Shown one piece after another: positions 8,082 to 18,298 of a DNA stretch of 52,576 nt. Within the stretch, counting starts at the first letter, position 1. Every line of letters begins with the position of its first letter. The stretch covers positions 35,960-88,535 of the forward strand of contig NZ_AZGE01000006.1 in NCBI RefSeq assembly GCF_001434465.1. Reading direction: 5' to 3'. The translations under genes were made by a program, and so were the position numbers. The notes beneath the pieces are model-generated. The model saw nothing but the letters and a program-made list of their open reading frames with translations, had not been told where the DNA came from and made no database searches. The DNA is from Limosilactobacillus oris DSM 4864. GTDB lineage: Bacteria; Bacillota; Bacilli; Lactobacillales; Lactobacillaceae.

Positions 8082-9275
8082 ATGTCATATAAACGTGTAT
8101 TTGTGATTGTAATGGACTCAGTTGGTACTGGTGCCGCTCATGACGCCGACAAGTTCGATGATGTTGGTTCAGATACCTTGGGCCACGTTGGTGAATACTA
8201 CAAGGGTAAGCTGGCTTTGCCAAACCTGGGCAAGCTGGGAATCAGCAACCTGCGGGACACACCTATCGAGGGCGTTCCGGTCGCTGATCCGGCAATTGGT
8301 GACTACGGCAAGATGGAAGAAATCTCAGCTGGTAAGGATAGTATGGATGGCCACTGGGAAATGATGGGCCTGCCGGTTACCAAGCCACTGTCGACCTTCC
8401 CGAATGGTTTCCCACAGGAAATCGTCGACAAGTTGGAGAAGTTTTCCGGCCGGAAGGTCATCGTTAACAAGCCGTACTCCGGAACCGAAGTTATTCATGA
8501 CTACGGTGAACGGCAGATGAAGACCGGCGAACTGATTCTCTACACTTCTGGGGACTCAGTAATGCAAATTGCCGCCCATGAAGACGTCATTCCAGTTGAA
8601 GAACTCTACAAGATCTGTGAATATGCCCGGACCCTGGTGAACGGCCCTGAATACACGGTAGGACGGATTATTGCCCGGCCATACGTGGGACCTGACAAGG
8701 ACCACTTTACCCGGACCGCTAACCGCCATGACTTTAGCCTAAAGCCAATCGGTGAAACCGACATGGACCGTCTGCGGGCCGCTGGCTACGACGTTATTGG
8801 TGTGGGGAAGATCAACGACATCTTCTCCGGCCAAGGAATTGACAAGGGTTACCACAACGAAAGCAACATGGACGGGATGGACCACGTGGACGAAGTGATG
8901 AAGCGGGACTTCACCGGCTTCTGCTTCACCAACCTGGTGGACTTTGATGCCATGTACGGTCACCGGCGGAATCCAAAGGGTTTTGGTCAGGCACTGATGG
9001 ACTTTGACAAGCGTCTGGGAACCGTCTTGAAGGAAATGAAGCCGGATGACCTGCTGATGATTACGGCCGACCACGGGAACGACCCTGGCTTCCGGGGCAC
9101 TGACCACACCCGTGAAAATGTTCCATTGCTGGTTTACTCCCCATCAATGAACAAGAGCAACCAGTCACTCGGCCTGCGGAAGACTTTCTCCGACCTCGGG
9201 GCGACGATTTTGGAAAACTTTAATGTGGAAGCAAAGCGGGGGACGAGCTTCTACAAGGAAATCAGCAACGACTAA
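8082..9275 (+). CDS. deoB: Phosphopentomutase DeoB
   Basis: Interconverts (deoxy)ribose 1-phosphate and 5-phosphate, linking the nucleoside phosphorylases to DeoC. It is an alkaline phosphatase superfamily member with metal-binding motifs [11 protein letters not shown] at the N-terminus, [10 protein letters not shown] with the phosphorylated threonine region after it, and TADHGNDP towards the C-terminus. 397 aa is normal. GGAGG precedes the ATG. Confidence 0.95.
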   Translation: MSYKRVFVIVMDSVGTGAAHDADKFDDVGSDTLGHVGEYYKGKLALPNLGKLGISNLRDTPIEGVPVADPAIGDYGKMEEISAGKDSMDGHWEMMGLPVTKPLSTFPNGFPQEIVDKLEKFSGRKVIVNKPYSGTEVIHDYGERQMKTGELILYTSGDSVMQIAAHEDVIPVEELYKICEYARTLVNGPEYTVGRIIARPYVGPDKDHFTRTANRHDFSLKPIGETDMDRLRAAGYDVIGVGKINDIFSGQGIDKGYHNESNMDGMDHVDEVMKRDFTGFCFTNLVDFDAMYGHRRNPKGFGQALMDFDKRLGTVLKEMKPDDLLMITADHGNDPGFRGTDHTRENVPLLVYSPSMNKSNQSLGLRKTFSDLGATILENFNVEAKRGTSFYKEISND

Positions 9276-9296
9276 TTAAAAAGGAGGACGCCAACG

Positions 9297-10595
9297 ATGC
9301 GGATGGTGGACATAATTGACGCCAAACGAAACGGCCACGAGTTGACCGACGACCAGCTCCAGTTCTTCGTGGACGGAGTGGTTGACGGGTCAATCCCGGA
9401 CTACCAGGTCAGTGCGCTGTTAATGGCAGTTTACTTTCAGGGGATGACGAGCGAAGAACAGACTAGTCTGACCATGAAAATGATGCACTCGGGAACCCAC
9501 TTGGATTTAAGTGCCATCCCGGGAACCAAAGTTGATAAGCACTCGACTGGTGGGGTCGGTGATAAGGTGAGTCTACCACTCGCAGCGATGGTGGCGGCCA
9601 CGGGGATCCCGGTACCGATGATTTCTGGCCGGGGACTTGGCCACACTGGTGGAACCCTGGATAAACTGGAGGCGATTCCCGGGTTCAAGGTCGAGATTAG
9701 CGAAGCCGATTTTATCCGGCAGGTGGCTGACGAGAAACTAGCCATCGTTGGTGCGACCGGGGAAGTGGCACCGGCGGACAAGAAGATTTACGCTCTCCGT
9801 GACGTGACTGACACGGTGGACTCAATTCCGCTGATTGCCAGCTCGATTATGAGCAAGAAGATTGCTTCGGGTACCGACGCCCTGGTGATTGACGTCAAAA
9901 CGGGGGCCGGAGCCTTCATGAAGACCCTCGACCAGTCACGGGCCCTGGCACACGCCCTGGTTGGCATTGGCAAGCAGGCCGGTCTCCAGTGCATGGCGGT
10001 AATTTCAGACATGAACCAGCCCTTGGGGAACAAGGTCGGCAATTCCTTGGAAATCGAAGAGTCGCTTGACGTCTTGAAGGGCAAGGGCCCGGCTGACCTG
10101 ACCGAGCTGGTACTGACCCTCGGCAGTTACATGGTGGTGATGGGTGGCAAGGCTGCTAACCCTGCGGAAGGCCGGCAGCTGCTGGAACAAACCATTGCCG
10201 ACGGAACGGCTCTCGACCGTTTCCGGGCGATGGTGGTAGCCCAGGGCGGCGATCCCCGGGTGATTGATGACTATACGGTAATGCCACAGGCCCAGTACAA
10301 GATTCCGTACCGGGCAAAGCGGGCCGGAGTCCTTAGCCGGCTGGCGGCGGATGAAGTCGGGATGGCAAGTATGCTCCTCGGCGGCGGCCGCCAGCAGGCC
10401 GATGATCAGCTGGATTACAGCGTCGGAATCGAGCTCCACCACAAACTTGGCGACCAGGTCGAAGCGGGCGAACCGCTCCTGACGATTTACAGCAACCAGG
10501 AGGAGGTACCAGCCGTCGAAAAGCTCCTCGATGAGAGCATTGAAATCAGCGACCACTATGACCAGCCAGAATTGATTCACGAAATTATTGAATAA
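9297..10595 (+). CDS. pdp: Pyrimidine-nucleoside phosphorylase
   Basis: Phosphorolyses uridine, thymidine and deoxyuridine to the base and (deoxy)ribose 1-phosphate. The family signature SGRGLGHTGGTLDKLEAIPG, the phosphate loop KHSTGGVGDKVS and the C-terminal domain are intact, with 432 aa as in Bacillus Pdp. The start MRMVDIIDAKRNG is the family start, with AAGGAGG upstream. The gene lies 21 bp after deoB and 18 bp before deoD. Confidence 0.93.
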   Translation: MRMVDIIDAKRNGHELTDDQLQFFVDGVVDGSIPDYQVSALLMAVYFQGMTSEEQTSLTMKMMHSGTHLDLSAIPGTKVDKHSTGGVGDKVSLPLAAMVAATGIPVPMISGRGLGHTGGTLDKLEAIPGFKVEISEADFIRQVADEKLAIVGATGEVAPADKKIYALRDVTDTVDSIPLIASSIMSKKIASGTDALVIDVKTGAGAFMKTLDQSRALAHALVGIGKQAGLQCMAVISDMNQPLGNKVGNSLEIEESLDVLKGKGPADLTELVLTLGSYMVVMGGKAANPAEGRQLLEQTIADGTALDRFRAMVVAQGGDPRVIDDYTVMPQAQYKIPYRAKRAGVLSRLAADEVGMASMLLGGGRQQADDQLDYSVGIELHHKLGDQVEAGEPLLTIYSNQEEVPAVEKLLDESIEISDHYDQPELIHEIIE

Positions 10596-10613
10596 TTTAA
10601 GGAGGAACACGAA

Positions 10614-11324
10614 ATGAGTACACATATTGGCGCCCAAATGGGTGATTACGCAGACACTGTTTTACTTCCGGGTGACCCTCTCCGGGCAAAGTACATTGCG
10701 GAAAACTTCCTGGACAACGTTAAGCAGGTTAACTCCGTCCGGAACGCCTTTGGTTACACTGGTGAATACAAGGGCCACCGGGTTTCCGTCCAGGGCTCTG
10801 GGATGGGGATTCCGTCAATGTCCATCTACATCAACGAACTGGTTAAGTTCTTTGGTGTTAAGACGATTATCCGGGTCGGCTCCTGTGGGGGGATTGCACC
10901 GGACGTTCACCTGCGGGACGTCATCTTGGCCCAAGGTTCCTCAACGGACTCCGCGGTAACGGTGAACACCTTCGGCCCCGGCTTCCACTACGCACCATTG
11001 GCTGATTTTAAGCTGCTGGATACTGCTTACCACACGGCCGAAAAACTGGGAATCGACACCAAAGTGGGGGACATCTTTGCGGCGGATCGCTTCTACAATG
11101 ATGAACTCGACATGCAGAAACTCCGTGACTATGGCATCCTGGGAACGGAAATGGAATCTGCCGGCCTGTACCTGCTTGCCGCTAAGCTGCACTTCCGGGC
11201 CCTATCCGTACTGACCGTCAGTGACCTGATCTTTGGCGAAGAAAAGACGACTGCGGAAGAGCGGGAGAAGACATTCAACGATATGATTAACATTTCACTG
11301 GAAACTGCGATTGCTGGGAAGTAA
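10614..11324 (+). CDS. deoD: Purine-nucleoside phosphorylase DeoD
   Basis: Hexameric-type PNP that cleaves purine (deoxy)nucleosides. [11 protein letters not shown] (phosphate site), [17 protein letters not shown], the nucleoside-binding [10 protein letters not shown] and the catalytic aspartate in TVSDL are all visible. 236 aa is standard. AAGGAGG precedes the ATG. It completes the catabolic set of the operon. Confidence 0.95.
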   Translation: MSTHIGAQMGDYADTVLLPGDPLRAKYIAENFLDNVKQVNSVRNAFGYTGEYKGHRVSVQGSGMGIPSMSIYINELVKFFGVKTIIRVGSCGGIAPDVHLRDVILAQGSSTDSAVTVNTFGPGFHYAPLADFKLLDTAYHTAEKLGIDTKVGDIFAADRFYNDELDMQKLRDYGILGTEMESAGLYLLAAKLHFRALSVLTVSDLIFGEEKTTAEEREKTFNDMINISLETAIAGK

Positions 11325-11327
11325 TGG

Positions 11328-11333
11328 TATAAT
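11328..11333 (+). promoter_or_regulatory. Extended -10 promoter upstream of the deo regulator
   Basis: TGGTATAAT (11325-11333) is a strong extended -10 just after the deoD stop, without a good -35. A start near 11340 would place a small hairpin (GGCCGT/ACGGCC, 11335-11354) and the terminator 11372-11405 in the leader of the regulator gene. Confidence 0.5.
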
Positions 11334-11371
11334 AGGCCGTAATTAATGACGGCCAGTCAGTGACGATAGTG

Positions 11372-11411
11372 GGGGCCTGTTTCAGAAAAGTTCTGTAACG
11401 GCCCCTTCTTT
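11372..11411 (+). terminator. Strong hairpin between deoD and regulator gene
   Basis: GGGGCC pairs with GGCCCC and the stem extends through G-TT/AA-C and CAGAA/TTCTG to a 3-nt loop AAG, followed by TTCTTTTGTT. It terminates the deo structural genes and, if transcription starts near 11340, could attenuate the regulator. Confidence 0.8.
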
Positions 11412-11426
11412 TGTTGAGGAGGAGCA

Positions 11427-12380
11427 ATGATGGTTAATGATGATACAAAGAAGATAAGTCAGGCCCTCAAAGTGGCGACCCTGTACTACCGGGATGGCTA
11501 CAACCAGCAGGATATTGCAACCGAACTGAATATTTCCCGGGCAACGGTTTCCCGCCTGCTGCAATTTGGTCGTGACCAGGGACTGGTGACCGTCAAAATC
11601 AATAACCCGTTGGCCCCCCTCCAACAGTTGGAGTCCGAGCTGTTAGCGAAGTACCCGACCCTGAAAAAAATAATTATCGTTCCGGGGAAAAAGGACCCGC
11701 TGGAAGAGGTGGGAGTTGCCGGTGCCCACTACCTGGAAGAAATCGTCCAGGATAACGACATCATTGGTCTCGGCTGGGGACGGACGGTCTACCAGGTGGC
11801 CTTGCACATCGCACCGAAGGACGTTTCGGGAGTGAAGGTTGTTCAGATGAAGGGGAGCATGGCAAACACTGAAACCCGGAATTACGCCTTTGAAACGGTC
11901 AATACCTTTGCTAGTGCCTTCAGTACGCCGCCCCAGTATCTACCGGTTCCGGTCATCTTTGACCATGCCCAGACGAAGGAACTGGTCGCCAACGATACCC
12001 ACATTAAATATATTCTCAAGCTGGGGCGGGAGGCCGATATTGCCATGTTCACCGTCGGCACCGTTCGGGATTCGGCCCTGCTCTTCCGCTTGGGCTACTT
12101 CAAAGAGCATGAGCAGCAGGTCCTCCAAAAGGCGGCGGTCGGGGACGTCTTCTCCCGCTTCATCGACGGTCAGGGGCGGGTTGTCAACCAGGACATTAAC
12201 CGCCGAACCATCGGCATCGACCTGCCAGAGTTAAAAAAGAAGAAGCACAGTATTTTGGTCGCCGCCAACGTTGCCAAAGTGCCGGCAATTAACGGTGTAT
12301 TGACTGCTGGCTATGCCAATACCCTGGTGATTGACCAGGAAAGTGCGAACGATTTACTGACTTTTTCGCCGGAATCTTAA
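11427..12380 (+). CDS. deoR: SorC-family transcriptional regulator, DeoR of the deo operon
   Basis: The N-terminal helix-turn-helix (YNQQDIATELNISRATVSRLLQFGR, about 29-53) is followed by a sugar-phosphate-binding SorC domain with GLGWGRTVYQVA and the late segment NGVLTAGYANTLVIDQESA. 317 aa fits Bacillus subtilis DeoR, which answers to deoxyribose 5-phosphate. The location at the end of the deo genes and the palindrome at 7258-7292 suggest it represses this operon. GAGGAGG precedes ATG 11427; ATG 11430 is an alternative. The effector is inferred. Confidence 0.88.
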   Translation: MMVNDDTKKISQALKVATLYYRDGYNQQDIATELNISRATVSRLLQFGRDQGLVTVKINNPLAPLQQLESELLAKYPTLKKIIIVPGKKDPLEEVGVAGAHYLEEIVQDNDIIGLGWGRTVYQVALHIAPKDVSGVKVVQMKGSMANTETRNYAFETVNTFASAFSTPPQYLPVPVIFDHAQTKELVANDTHIKYILKLGREADIAMFTVGTVRDSALLFRLGYFKEHEQQVLQKAAVGDVFSRFIDGQGRVVNQDINRRTIGIDLPELKKKKHSILVAANVAKVPAINGVLTAGYANTLVIDQESANDLLTFSPES

Positions 12381-12387
12381 CTTTTTC

Positions 12388-12416
12388 TTGATTTTGTTCC
12401 CAATTCCTAGTAGCAT
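12388..12416 (+). promoter_or_regulatory. guaB promoter
   Basis: TTGATT at 12388-12393 and TAGCAT at 12411-12416 are separated by 17 bp, directly after the deoR stop, giving guaB its own promoter. Confidence 0.5.
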
Positions 12417-12447
12417 TGACCTAACCAAAATTAAGGAGTGTGTATGA

Positions 12448-13593
<1,146 letters not shown>

Positions 13594-13613
13594 TGGTTAA
13601 TCAAAGCGAGATT

Positions 13614-13645
13614 AAAAAGCTCCGAGAAATTTCGGGGCTTTTTTG
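13614..13645 (+). terminator. guaB terminator
   Basis: AAAAAGC-CCGA pairs with TCGG-GCTTTTT around a GAAAT-type loop and ends in TTTTTT. Confidence 0.8.
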
Positions 13646-13706
13646 TTTGCCGGGGAGAGAAACTGGTACAATCAGTAGTGAGATTGAATAATGGGGGATT
13701 ATAAGC

Positions 13707-14708
13707 ATGAATAACCAAGATGAGGAGCAATTTGAAAAACGCAGCGACTACCGCCAACGGGAGGACCGGCCCCACCGCCACTGGAAAATCTTCGGCTGGC
13801 TAGTCCTGATTGTAGCGGTAATTGCCGGGATCTACGCCTTTTTGGCCTGGCACAACGTCAAGGTAACGACTAATCAAATGTTTAATTCGTCTGGTGCGAC
13901 CCGGCAACGGGATGCCCAGAAAGTGCTTGACCAGCGGCGCCCAGTGTCAATCTTATTGCTGGGAACTGATACGGGGGCGCTCGGGCGTTCCTACAAGGGT
14001 CGGACCGATACGGTAATGGTCATGACGATCAACCCGCAGAAACAACAAACAACGATTGTCAGCATTCCCCGGGACATGAAGGTCAACCTACCGGGCTACC
14101 CGGAGGATTCACCCGCCAAAATTAACGCGGCCTACACTTTCGGTGGTGTTAAGGAGACCATCAACGTGGTCCAAAAGCACTTCAACATTCCGATCGACTA
14201 CTACGTCCTCGTTAACATGGGTGGCCTCAAGCAGGCGATTAACCAGGTCGGTGGGGTCACCGTTACCTCGCCACTGACCTTCGACTATGAGGGCAGCCAC
14301 TTCGAAAAGGGTGAAACCTACCACCTGAACGGGGCCACGGCTTTGAAATTTAGCCGGATGCGCTACGACGATCCCCAGGGAGACTATGGCCGGCAGCAGC
14401 GTCAGAAGCTGATAATTGAGGCCTTATTGAAGAAGTCTGTTTCGTACAAGACGGTCCTGAACCAGGCCTTCCTCAAGTCGATTTCGCATAACTCCAAGAC
14501 TGACCTGACTTTTGATGATATGCTCCAACTGGCCCGCCACTACCGGAAGGCGACGAAGAACATCAGCCAGGACCACGCCCAGGGTGAGGGCGAGAACAGC
14601 GATGGTCAGGCCTTTGAAGTCGTTCCCCAGGACGAACAGCAGCGGATTTCCAACCTGCTGCGGAAGAGCCTTGGACTGGAAACGGCTAACCTCGATGCTG
14701 AAAACTAG
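13707..14708 (+). CDS. LytR-CpsA-Psr (LCP) family cell-wall polymer ligase
   Basis: LCP enzymes transfer teichoic acids or capsular polysaccharides from undecaprenyl phosphate to peptidoglycan. A charged cytoplasmic tail is followed by one transmembrane helix (about 28-48), then the extracellular LCP domain: LLLGTD, GRTDTVMVM, SIPRDMKV, KINAAYTFGG and KFSRMRYDDPQGDYGRQQRQ, which carry the conserved Arg/Asp residues binding the lipid pyrophosphate. 333 aa. An extended -10 (TGGTACAAT) ends at 13672. A two-component system follows after 110 bp under its own -10. The polymer transferred is unknown. Confidence 0.9.
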   Translation: MNNQDEEQFEKRSDYRQREDRPHRHWKIFGWLVLIVAVIAGIYAFLAWHNVKVTTNQMFNSSGATRQRDAQKVLDQRRPVSILLLGTDTGALGRSYKGRTDTVMVMTINPQKQQTTIVSIPRDMKVNLPGYPEDSPAKINAAYTFGGVKETINVVQKHFNIPIDYYVLVNMGGLKQAINQVGGVTVTSPLTFDYEGSHFEKGETYHLNGATALKFSRMRYDDPQGDYGRQQRQKLIIEALLKKSVSYKTVLNQAFLKSISHNSKTDLTFDDMLQLARHYRKATKNISQDHAQGEGENSDGQAFEVVPQDEQQRISNLLRKSLGLETANLDAEN

Positions 14709-14818
14709 CCGGCCCGGCTTAAACTTTTCGTTAAGCTAGCGCGAATCCATCGTTATTAACCAAGGAGTTCGGTATAATAGATAATGAGATTAAGTGCGAA
14801 AATAAGGAGTGGCCATAA

Positions 14819-15508
14819 ATGAAAATTCTAGTTGTTGATGATGATAAAGAAATTGTTCAACTGCTTGAGATTTATATCCGCAACGAGGGCTACGAGCCGC
14901 TATCCGCGTATGACGGCAAGGAAGCGTTGACTAAGCTCAACACGAACCCGGACATTAACCTGGTAATTTTGGATTTGATGATGCCGGAAATGGACGGAAT
15001 GGAAGTCATTAAGCAGGTGCGGAAGGATTCAGACATTCCAATCTTAGTTTTATCAGCCAAGACGGCGGATATGGACAAAATCCAGGGGCTGATTTCCGGG
15101 GCGGACGACTACGTTACCAAGCCGTTCAACCCGCTAGAAGTGATGGCCCGGGTCAAGTCCCTGCTGCGGCGGACCCAGGGGGAAGTGACCAACGACCAGC
15201 CAGATGTCCTGAACGTCGGTCCGTTGATTATCAACAAGGACTCCCACGAGGTTAAGACAATCAAGGGGGATGTCATTCAGCTGACGGCCCTGGAATTCGG
15301 GATCCTGTACCTGCTAGCGAGCCACCCGAACCGGGTCTTTTCGGCCGATGATATTTTCGAACGGGTCTGGCAGCAGGAGAGTGTTGTTTCGGCCAAGACG
15401 GTCATGGTCCACGTCAGTCACCTGCGGGATAAGATTGAAGAAGCTACTAACGGTGAGAAGGTTATTCAAACCGTTTGGGGCGTTGGGTATAAGGTTGAAA
15501 GCCATTAA
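14819..15508 (+). CDS. OmpR/PhoB-family response regulator
   Basis: 229 aa. The receiver domain has acidic residues D7-D9, the phosphoacceptor D52 in ILDLMMPEMDG and K-P in YVTKPF; the C-terminal winged helix includes QLTALEFGILYLLASHPNRV and VHVSHLRDKI. AAGGAG precedes the ATG and TATAAT at 14773-14778 is a likely -10. Paired with the downstream kinase. It resembles VanR-type regulators, but the target genes are not shown by the sequence. Confidence 0.92.
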   Translation: MKILVVDDDKEIVQLLEIYIRNEGYEPLSAYDGKEALTKLNTNPDINLVILDLMMPEMDGMEVIKQVRKDSDIPILVLSAKTADMDKIQGLISGADDYVTKPFNPLEVMARVKSLLRRTQGEVTNDQPDVLNVGPLIINKDSHEVKTIKGDVIQLTALEFGILYLLASHPNRVFSADDIFERVWQQESVVSAKTVMVHVSHLRDKIEEATNGEKVIQTVWGVGYKVESH

Positions 15509-15531
15509 TTGCGGTTGCCGGAGGAAAAAGA

Positions 15532-16662
15532 GTGAAGTTAACTGGACGTGAAAAAAGTTCGTTGATTTTGGAGGGGGTCGTTACCGTCGTCCTCCTGGTC
15601 TTGCTTAACATGGCGATCATCATGATTATCCAGGACGTGATTCAGGGCAACCCTGGCGTCACGAACGGGATTTTTATGATTAAGCAGTCGTTGCGGCTGG
15701 GCCCGTTTCAGACCCAAATCTGGAGTTACCAGCGGATTATCATCGCCCTTTTTGTGGTGATTGATGCCTGGGTTGTCTGGTGGCGACTGCGCCGGCGTTA
15801 CCACCTCTACCAGATGAACCATATCATTGGCGAACTGCACTACATTGCTCAAGGGCACCTCGACCACCGGATTCCGTTCCGGCTCAAGGGGAGCGAGCAG
15901 CACGTTATCAGCAGTGTCAATGCCTTGGTAGATAGCGCGGTCAAGTCAATGGATGACGAACGCAAGATCGAGAAGTCAAAGGATGAGCTGATTACCAACG
16001 TCAGTCACGACCTGCGGACCCCGCTGACCAGTATCATTGGCTACCTGGGGCTGATTGAGGACAAGCAGTACCAGAGTGAAGAGGATATCCTCAAGTACAC
16101 CCACACGGCTTACGAGAAGGCCAAGCAAATGAAAAACCTCGTGGAGGACCTCTTTGAATACACCAAAGTCCAGCAGCACGGCGCCCCGGTCAATATCATG
16201 CGGATTGACCTTAACCAGCTGTTAGAGCAGCTAACCGCGAGCTTCGAACTGGAAGGCCAGCACCGGGGGATTGAAATCTCCTCCAAGGTGGTGCCAAACC
16301 CGTTGATGATTGAGGCTGACCCAGAAAAGCTCGGCCGGGTCTTCAACAACCTGGTTGCAAACGCCTTTAAGTACGGCAACGGTGCGAGCTATATCAGGGT
16401 GGATGCCCGCCAACGGGCTGACCAGGTGGAGGTAACGGTTGCCAACGACGGGACCCCCATTCCTGCCCAGTCCCTTGACCACCTTTTCGAACGCTTTTAC
16501 CGGGCGGAAGCCTCCCGCTCTCGGGCAACCGGGGGGACGGGACTAGGATTGGCAATCGTCAAGAGTATCGTTGATCTTCACCACGGGACGGTGACGGTGA
16601 CCTCGGATGAAAACGAAACGGCCTTCGTGGTCACTTTGCCGTTAAAACAGGCTGAAAAATAA
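15532..16662 (+). CDS. Sensor histidine kinase
   Basis: 376 aa with a GTG start after GGAGG. Two N-terminal membrane helices (about 12-34 and 68-86) flank a short external loop, then a HAMP-like linker, the phosphoacceptor H159 in NVSHDLRTPL, the N box NLVANAFKYG and the G box GGTGLGLAIVKSIV. The small sensor loop suggests sensing within or at the membrane. It begins 23 bp after the response regulator; both end at the palindromic terminator 16665-16700. Confidence 0.92.
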   Translation: MKLTGREKSSLILEGVVTVVLLVLLNMAIIMIIQDVIQGNPGVTNGIFMIKQSLRLGPFQTQIWSYQRIIIALFVVIDAWVVWWRLRRRYHLYQMNHIIGELHYIAQGHLDHRIPFRLKGSEQHVISSVNALVDSAVKSMDDERKIEKSKDELITNVSHDLRTPLTSIIGYLGLIEDKQYQSEEDILKYTHTAYEKAKQMKNLVEDLFEYTKVQQHGAPVNIMRIDLNQLLEQLTASFELEGQHRGIEISSKVVPNPLMIEADPEKLGRVFNNLVANAFKYGNGASYIRVDARQRADQVEVTVANDGTPIPAQSLDHLFERFYRAEASRSRATGGTGLGLAIVKSIVDLHHGTVTVTSDENETAFVVTLPLKQAEK

Positions 16663-16664
16663 GG

Positions 16665-16703
16665 AAGAGCAGAAAATTTCCCGGGAAATTTTCTGCTCTT
16701 TAT
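16665..16703 (+). terminator. Perfect palindrome terminator carrying an NBS
   Basis: A perfect 36-bp palindrome with arms AAGAGCAGAAAATTTCCC and GGGAAATTTTCTGCTCTT, followed by TATA. Its centre (16676-16689) is the exact Noc-binding site ATTTCCCGGGAAAT, so one sequence may act both as RNA hairpin and as a Noc nucleation site. The lack of any unpaired loop is unusual for a terminator. Confidence 0.75.
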
Positions 16704-16791
16704 ATACTCAAGCAATTTATTGTATGTTAGACTAAAGAGGCATTGTGTCGTCTTAATTATTAATAAGTTGACAAACATTGGAGGAAATTCT

Positions 16792-17643
16792 GTGGCAAAA
16801 GCACAAATAAATCCAGGTAGAGCACGCTGGCTCGAAGTCCTCGGGGTTTCGATGCCGCTTTGCTTGAGCTATATTCCGATTGGGTTAGCTTGTGGGATTT
16901 TATTGCACGCGGCGGGCTTCAATTTTATTATGATCCTGATCGTGTCGATCGTTGTTTTTTCAGGCGGTGCCCAGTTTATTCTGGCGTCCCTGTTGACCAT
17001 TAACGCGCCCCTATCTTCAATTTTCTTAACGCTCTTTTTCTTAGAGCTGCGGTATGCGTTGCTGGGTTCGAGTCTATCCAAGTATATTAAAAGTGAGTCG
17101 CAGCACTTTATCTGGCTGTTCGCCGTTTCAATGAACGATGAAAACTACGCGATCAACTACTTGAAGTTTGCGACGGACAAAAAATGGACCCCGAAAGATG
17201 CCTTGATGGTCGAACACTACTCACTGATTTCGTGGTCGGTCGCCAACATGGTCGGGGGACTGATCGGTAGTGCCATTTCAATCAACCTGGAAGTGGTTGA
17301 CTTTGCGCTGACGGCCCTGTTCTTATACATGATCGTTATGCAGGTTCAAAGCCACCTGACCCTGCTGATCAGCATCCTGTCAGCGGTTTTGGCAGTCGTC
17401 TTTATGGTGCTGACCAAGAGTATCATTGGGGTCATTATTGCCACCCTGATTGCCTCCTTTGTCGGTTTCCTGATTGAAAACACTGTCCGGCGGCGCAGCA
17501 AGCACCCGGAAAGCAACTGGTTCTTGACGAAACTATTCCGGCCGAAGATTACCCGGACCACGGTGGAAGACCAGCAGGAACGCCGGCAGTTAGCCGAGGT
17601 TAAGAAGCAGCTTGAGGCTCAAGAGCAGTCACAGGATAAGTAG
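16792..17643 (+). CDS. azlC: Branched-chain amino acid exporter large subunit AzlC
   Basis: Membrane protein of the AzlC (LIV-E) family, which with AzlD exports branched-chain amino acids or analogues. The conserved start region MPLCLSYIPIGLACGILL and the motif FSGGAQFILASLL are followed by further membrane helices and a basic cytoplasmic tail. GTG at 16792 is chosen because GGAGG lies 7 bp upstream; the open frame to 16720 has no ribosome binding site. 283 aa. azlD follows after 12 bp. Confidence 0.88.
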   Translation: MAKAQINPGRARWLEVLGVSMPLCLSYIPIGLACGILLHAAGFNFIMILIVSIVVFSGGAQFILASLLTINAPLSSIFLTLFFLELRYALLGSSLSKYIKSESQHFIWLFAVSMNDENYAINYLKFATDKKWTPKDALMVEHYSLISWSVANMVGGLIGSAISINLEVVDFALTALFLYMIVMQVQSHLTLLISILSAVLAVVFMVLTKSIIGVIIATLIASFVGFLIENTVRRRSKHPESNWFLTKLFRPKITRTTVEDQQERRQLAEVKKQLEAQEQSQDK

Positions 17644-17655
17644 TGGGGACAGAGG

Positions 17656-18036
17656 ATGGAACAGCTATTTAGTAATCTGCCGGCATTAATTGCACACGCC
17701 GGTCAAAACAAAATTTTATATCACCTGGTAGTTATCATTTTCGCTGCCTTTGCGGCTTTCATTCCCCGCTATTTCCCGGTACTCTTTTTCTCAACCCGGC
17801 ATATCCCGGAGTGGTTCAACGAGTGGATGAAGTACGTGCCCGTCAGCCTGTTCACGGCCCTGGTCGTGAAGAATATCTTCATTACCACAGCGGGCTACCG
17901 TTTCGTGCCGTTTGGTCATGTTGAACAAATTTTGGCTGCGGTGATCGTAATGATTGTTGCCTACTTTACCCGGTCGATGTCGATGTCCGTCATTGCCGGC
18001 TTGGTCGGTGTCTGGCTGTTGAGCCTGGTGGTATAG
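17656..18036 (+). CDS. azlD: Branched-chain amino acid exporter small subunit AzlD
   Basis: A 126-residue protein with four hydrophobic segments. IPRYFPVLFF and the segment VPVSLFTALVVKNIF are typical of AzlD (PF05437). It is the partner of AzlC and is translated 12 bp downstream of it. The ribosome binding site is weak. Confidence 0.85.
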   Translation: MEQLFSNLPALIAHAGQNKILYHLVVIIFAAFAAFIPRYFPVLFFSTRHIPEWFNEWMKYVPVSLFTALVVKNIFITTAGYRFVPFGHVEQILAAVIVMIVAYFTRSMSMSVIAGLVGVWLLSLVV

Positions 18037-18059
18037 CCAGAATTGCGGGGAAAAGGGAG

Positions 18060-18088
18060 TTGACTTTTTCTCCCGGAGTGATTATTAT
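18060..18088 (+). promoter_or_regulatory. pyr operon promoter
   Basis: TTGACT at 18060-18065 and TATTAT at 18083-18088 with 17 bp between. The predicted start near 18095 precedes the first PyrR site by about 20 nt. Confidence 0.7.
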
Positions 18089-18094
18089 CAATAC

Positions 18095-18197
18095 TAACAA
18101 ATTTACCTTTAAACTAGTCCCGTGAGGCTAAGAAGGATTTAATTGTGCGTTACCAAAAACGGCCTTCTTAGTCCACTGCTAAGATGGCCTTTATTTT
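18095..18197 (+). promoter_or_regulatory. PyrR-dependent attenuator 1
   Basis: AGTCCCGTGAGGCT (18116-18129) matches the PyrR RNA-binding consensus ARUCCNGNGAGGYU throughout. CTAAGAAGG (18128-18136) can pair with CCTTCTTAG (18163-18171) as antiterminator. The terminator is GGCCTTCTTAG (18161-18171) with CTAAGATGGCC (18179-18189) plus TTTATTTTTG. These are the three mutually exclusive elements of a UMP-responsive PyrR switch. No pyrR gene lies in the window. Confidence 0.85.
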
Positions 18198-18298
18198 TGC
18201 CAGAATTTCTCCAGCCATCTGCAGTGGATTGAGGTGCCGGGAGCGGAAACCATCAATGTGATCAAAGGTATTTTGTTGAATACGAAAACCATTTAATT

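Noticed and set aside
16720-16791. Longer N-terminus for AzlC
   Set aside because: No ribosome binding site for it; GGAGG lies just before GTG 16792.
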